A stretch of DNA of 6,560 bases from Hyphomicrobiales bacterium (lineage in GTDB: Bacteria > Pseudomonadota > Alphaproteobacteria > Rhizobiales > Aestuariivirgaceae). This document shows, piece after piece, positions 5,768-6,560 of this stretch. The notes under the pieces are model-generated. The model made no database searches. It saw only the letters and a program-made list of their open reading frames with translations, and was not told the origin of the DNA. Position numbers and translations under genes: made by a program. The stretch is from NCBI GenBank assembly GCA_025356765.1, contig JANXRO010000102.1:1-6560 (forward strand). Direction: 5' to 3'. Within the stretch, counting starts at the first letter, position 1. Every line of letters starts with the position of its first letter.

Positions 5768-6560
5768 TTAAGCCGCTTCAACTTCTGTGGTAATTGCTTT
5801 TCGCGAATCTGACCAAGCATAAAGTGCAACGCCAGCGATCACCATGGTTGCGCCCACCGCATCGGCCAATGTGAATGGTTCACCCAAAATCCAAACGGCC
5901 AAGGCAATTGTCACCAAGGGTGAAATGGTGGCGATCATCGACGTGGTCTGCGGTGTGGTGCGCGATAAACCGGCATTGACTAAAAATGATGGAATAACAG
6001 TGGCGAAAATTGCTGTGCCGGCGGAAAGCCAGAAAAACCGCGGGCTTGATGAAAAATCAAATGATCGGCTGACCACGATATAATGCAAGATGCAGGCAAA
6101 GCCTGAACTTGAAAGGGCAATGCTGGTAAACAGCATGCTGCCCATAACGCCGATAATTTTTTTGGCGAAAAGTTGATAGGCAGCAAATGTAACTGCGCAC
6201 CCTAAAACAAGAGCGGTTCCAATAATCGTGCTGGTTCCGCCCGTTGGCAAGGCGCTTAAAAACACCACAACAAGGCCCGCATAAGTGATTGTTGCCGCCA
6301 AAATGGTGAACCAGGTGATGCGCGCGCCAAAAAACATCCAGCCCAAAAACACTACGAAAATAGGGTAGGTGAACAACACCAAGCGTTCCAGCTGTGCGGT
6401 GATAAAAATCAATCCGGCAAAATCCAACTGCGAAGAAATATAATAGCCAATCAAACCGACAAGCACCGCTTGAAAGACTATGTTCCAACTTGGCAGTTTT
6501 CCTTCGCTACGCAATTTCCACGCCGCGTAAAATCCAACGGCCATGAAAAATGGCAAAGAG
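5768..6560 (-). CDS. EamA/DMT-superfamily transporter (5' end cut by window edge)
   Basis: An inner-membrane permease of the drug/metabolite transporter superfamily, 10-TM type, with two EamA repeats. The frame is open to the right edge, so the true start lies outside; the TTG at 6556-6554 falls inside what should be TM2 and is unlikely to be the start. Counting from that TTG (262 residues), hydrophobic segments lie near 1-13, 27-43, 54-76, 83-101, 108-128, 138-161, 174-194, 206-223 and 231-249, matching TM2 to TM10; about 30-45 residues with TM1 are missing. The C-terminal repeat carries the family hallmark ISPLVTIALAVWILGEPF (211-228) followed by DAVGATMVIAGV (232-243), and the protein ends in a short charged tail. 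The first repeat has GAR where many members have GE. Substrates in this family range from amino acids to metabolites; none can be assigned. It is probably the first gene of an operon with the VOC gene. Confidence 0.88.
   Translation of the reverse strand, partial: SLPFFMAVGFYAAWKLRSEGKLPSWNIVFQAVLVGLIGYYISSQLDFAGLIFITAQLERLVLFTYPIFVVFLGWMFFGARITWFTILAATITYAGLVVVFLSALPTGGTSTIIGTALVLGCAVTFAAYQLFAKKIIGVMGSMLFTSIALSSSGFACILHYIVVSRSFDFSSSPRFFWLSAGTAIFATVIPSFLVNAGLSRTTPQTTSMIATISPLVTIALAVWILGEPFTLADAVGATMVIAGVALYAWSDSRKAITTEVEAA

Noticed and set aside
1..6560. Insertion sequences, CRISPR array, tRNA genes or integration sites
   Set aside because: No transposase-like protein, no regularly spaced repeats, no tRNA-like fold and no long flanking repeats were seen.

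Overview
The window looks like a mid-GC (by eye, near 50%) alphaproteobacterial chromosome segment. Codon use mixes GC-rich and AT-rich choices, and the protein types (a non-pyrrolysine MttB-family methyltransferase, a bacterial class I P450, a Bcr/CflA efflux protein) are common in Rhizobiales-like or marine Alphaproteobacteria. This placement is an inference from gene content, not a demonstrated one. There are no insertion sequences, CRISPR arrays, tRNAs or rRNAs.

Layout: (1) 1-1185, minus strand: a Bcr/CflA-type MFS drug/metabolite efflux protein whose last few residues lie beyond the left edge. (2) 1186-1254: a 69-base divergent control region. (3) 1255-2472, plus: a complete soluble cytochrome P450. 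(4) 2451-3410, minus: a phosphotransferase of the APH/SrkA/homoserine-kinase-II fold, whose 3' end overlaps that of the P450 by 22 bases. (5) 3411-3725: a 315-base gap. It holds a promoter for the phosphotransferase and a possible independent minus-strand small RNA gene with its own promoter, two stem-loops and a terminator-like hairpin. It also holds candidate promoters for the next gene. (6) 3726-5297, plus: a 523-residue trimethylamine methyltransferase (MttB) family protein without an in-frame amber codon. (7) 5294-5707, minus: a small VOC/glyoxalase-fold protein overlapping the MttB-family gene tail to tail by 4 bases. (8) 5768 to the right edge, minus: an EamA/DMT-type transporter lacking its N-terminus because of the window edge, probably co-transcribed with the VOC gene.

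How the genes may work together: MttB-family proteins that lack pyrrolysine include glycine betaine and proline betaine methyltransferases that pass a methyl group to a corrinoid. Here the gene stands alone, with no corrinoid protein, reactivase or second methyltransferase in view. It sits beside an oxygen-dependent P450, a small-molecule kinase, a VOC protein and two transporters. A catabolic or osmolyte-modifying locus for a methylated amine is a reasonable but unproven reading. The most novel-looking element is the candidate small RNA in the 3411-3725 gap.
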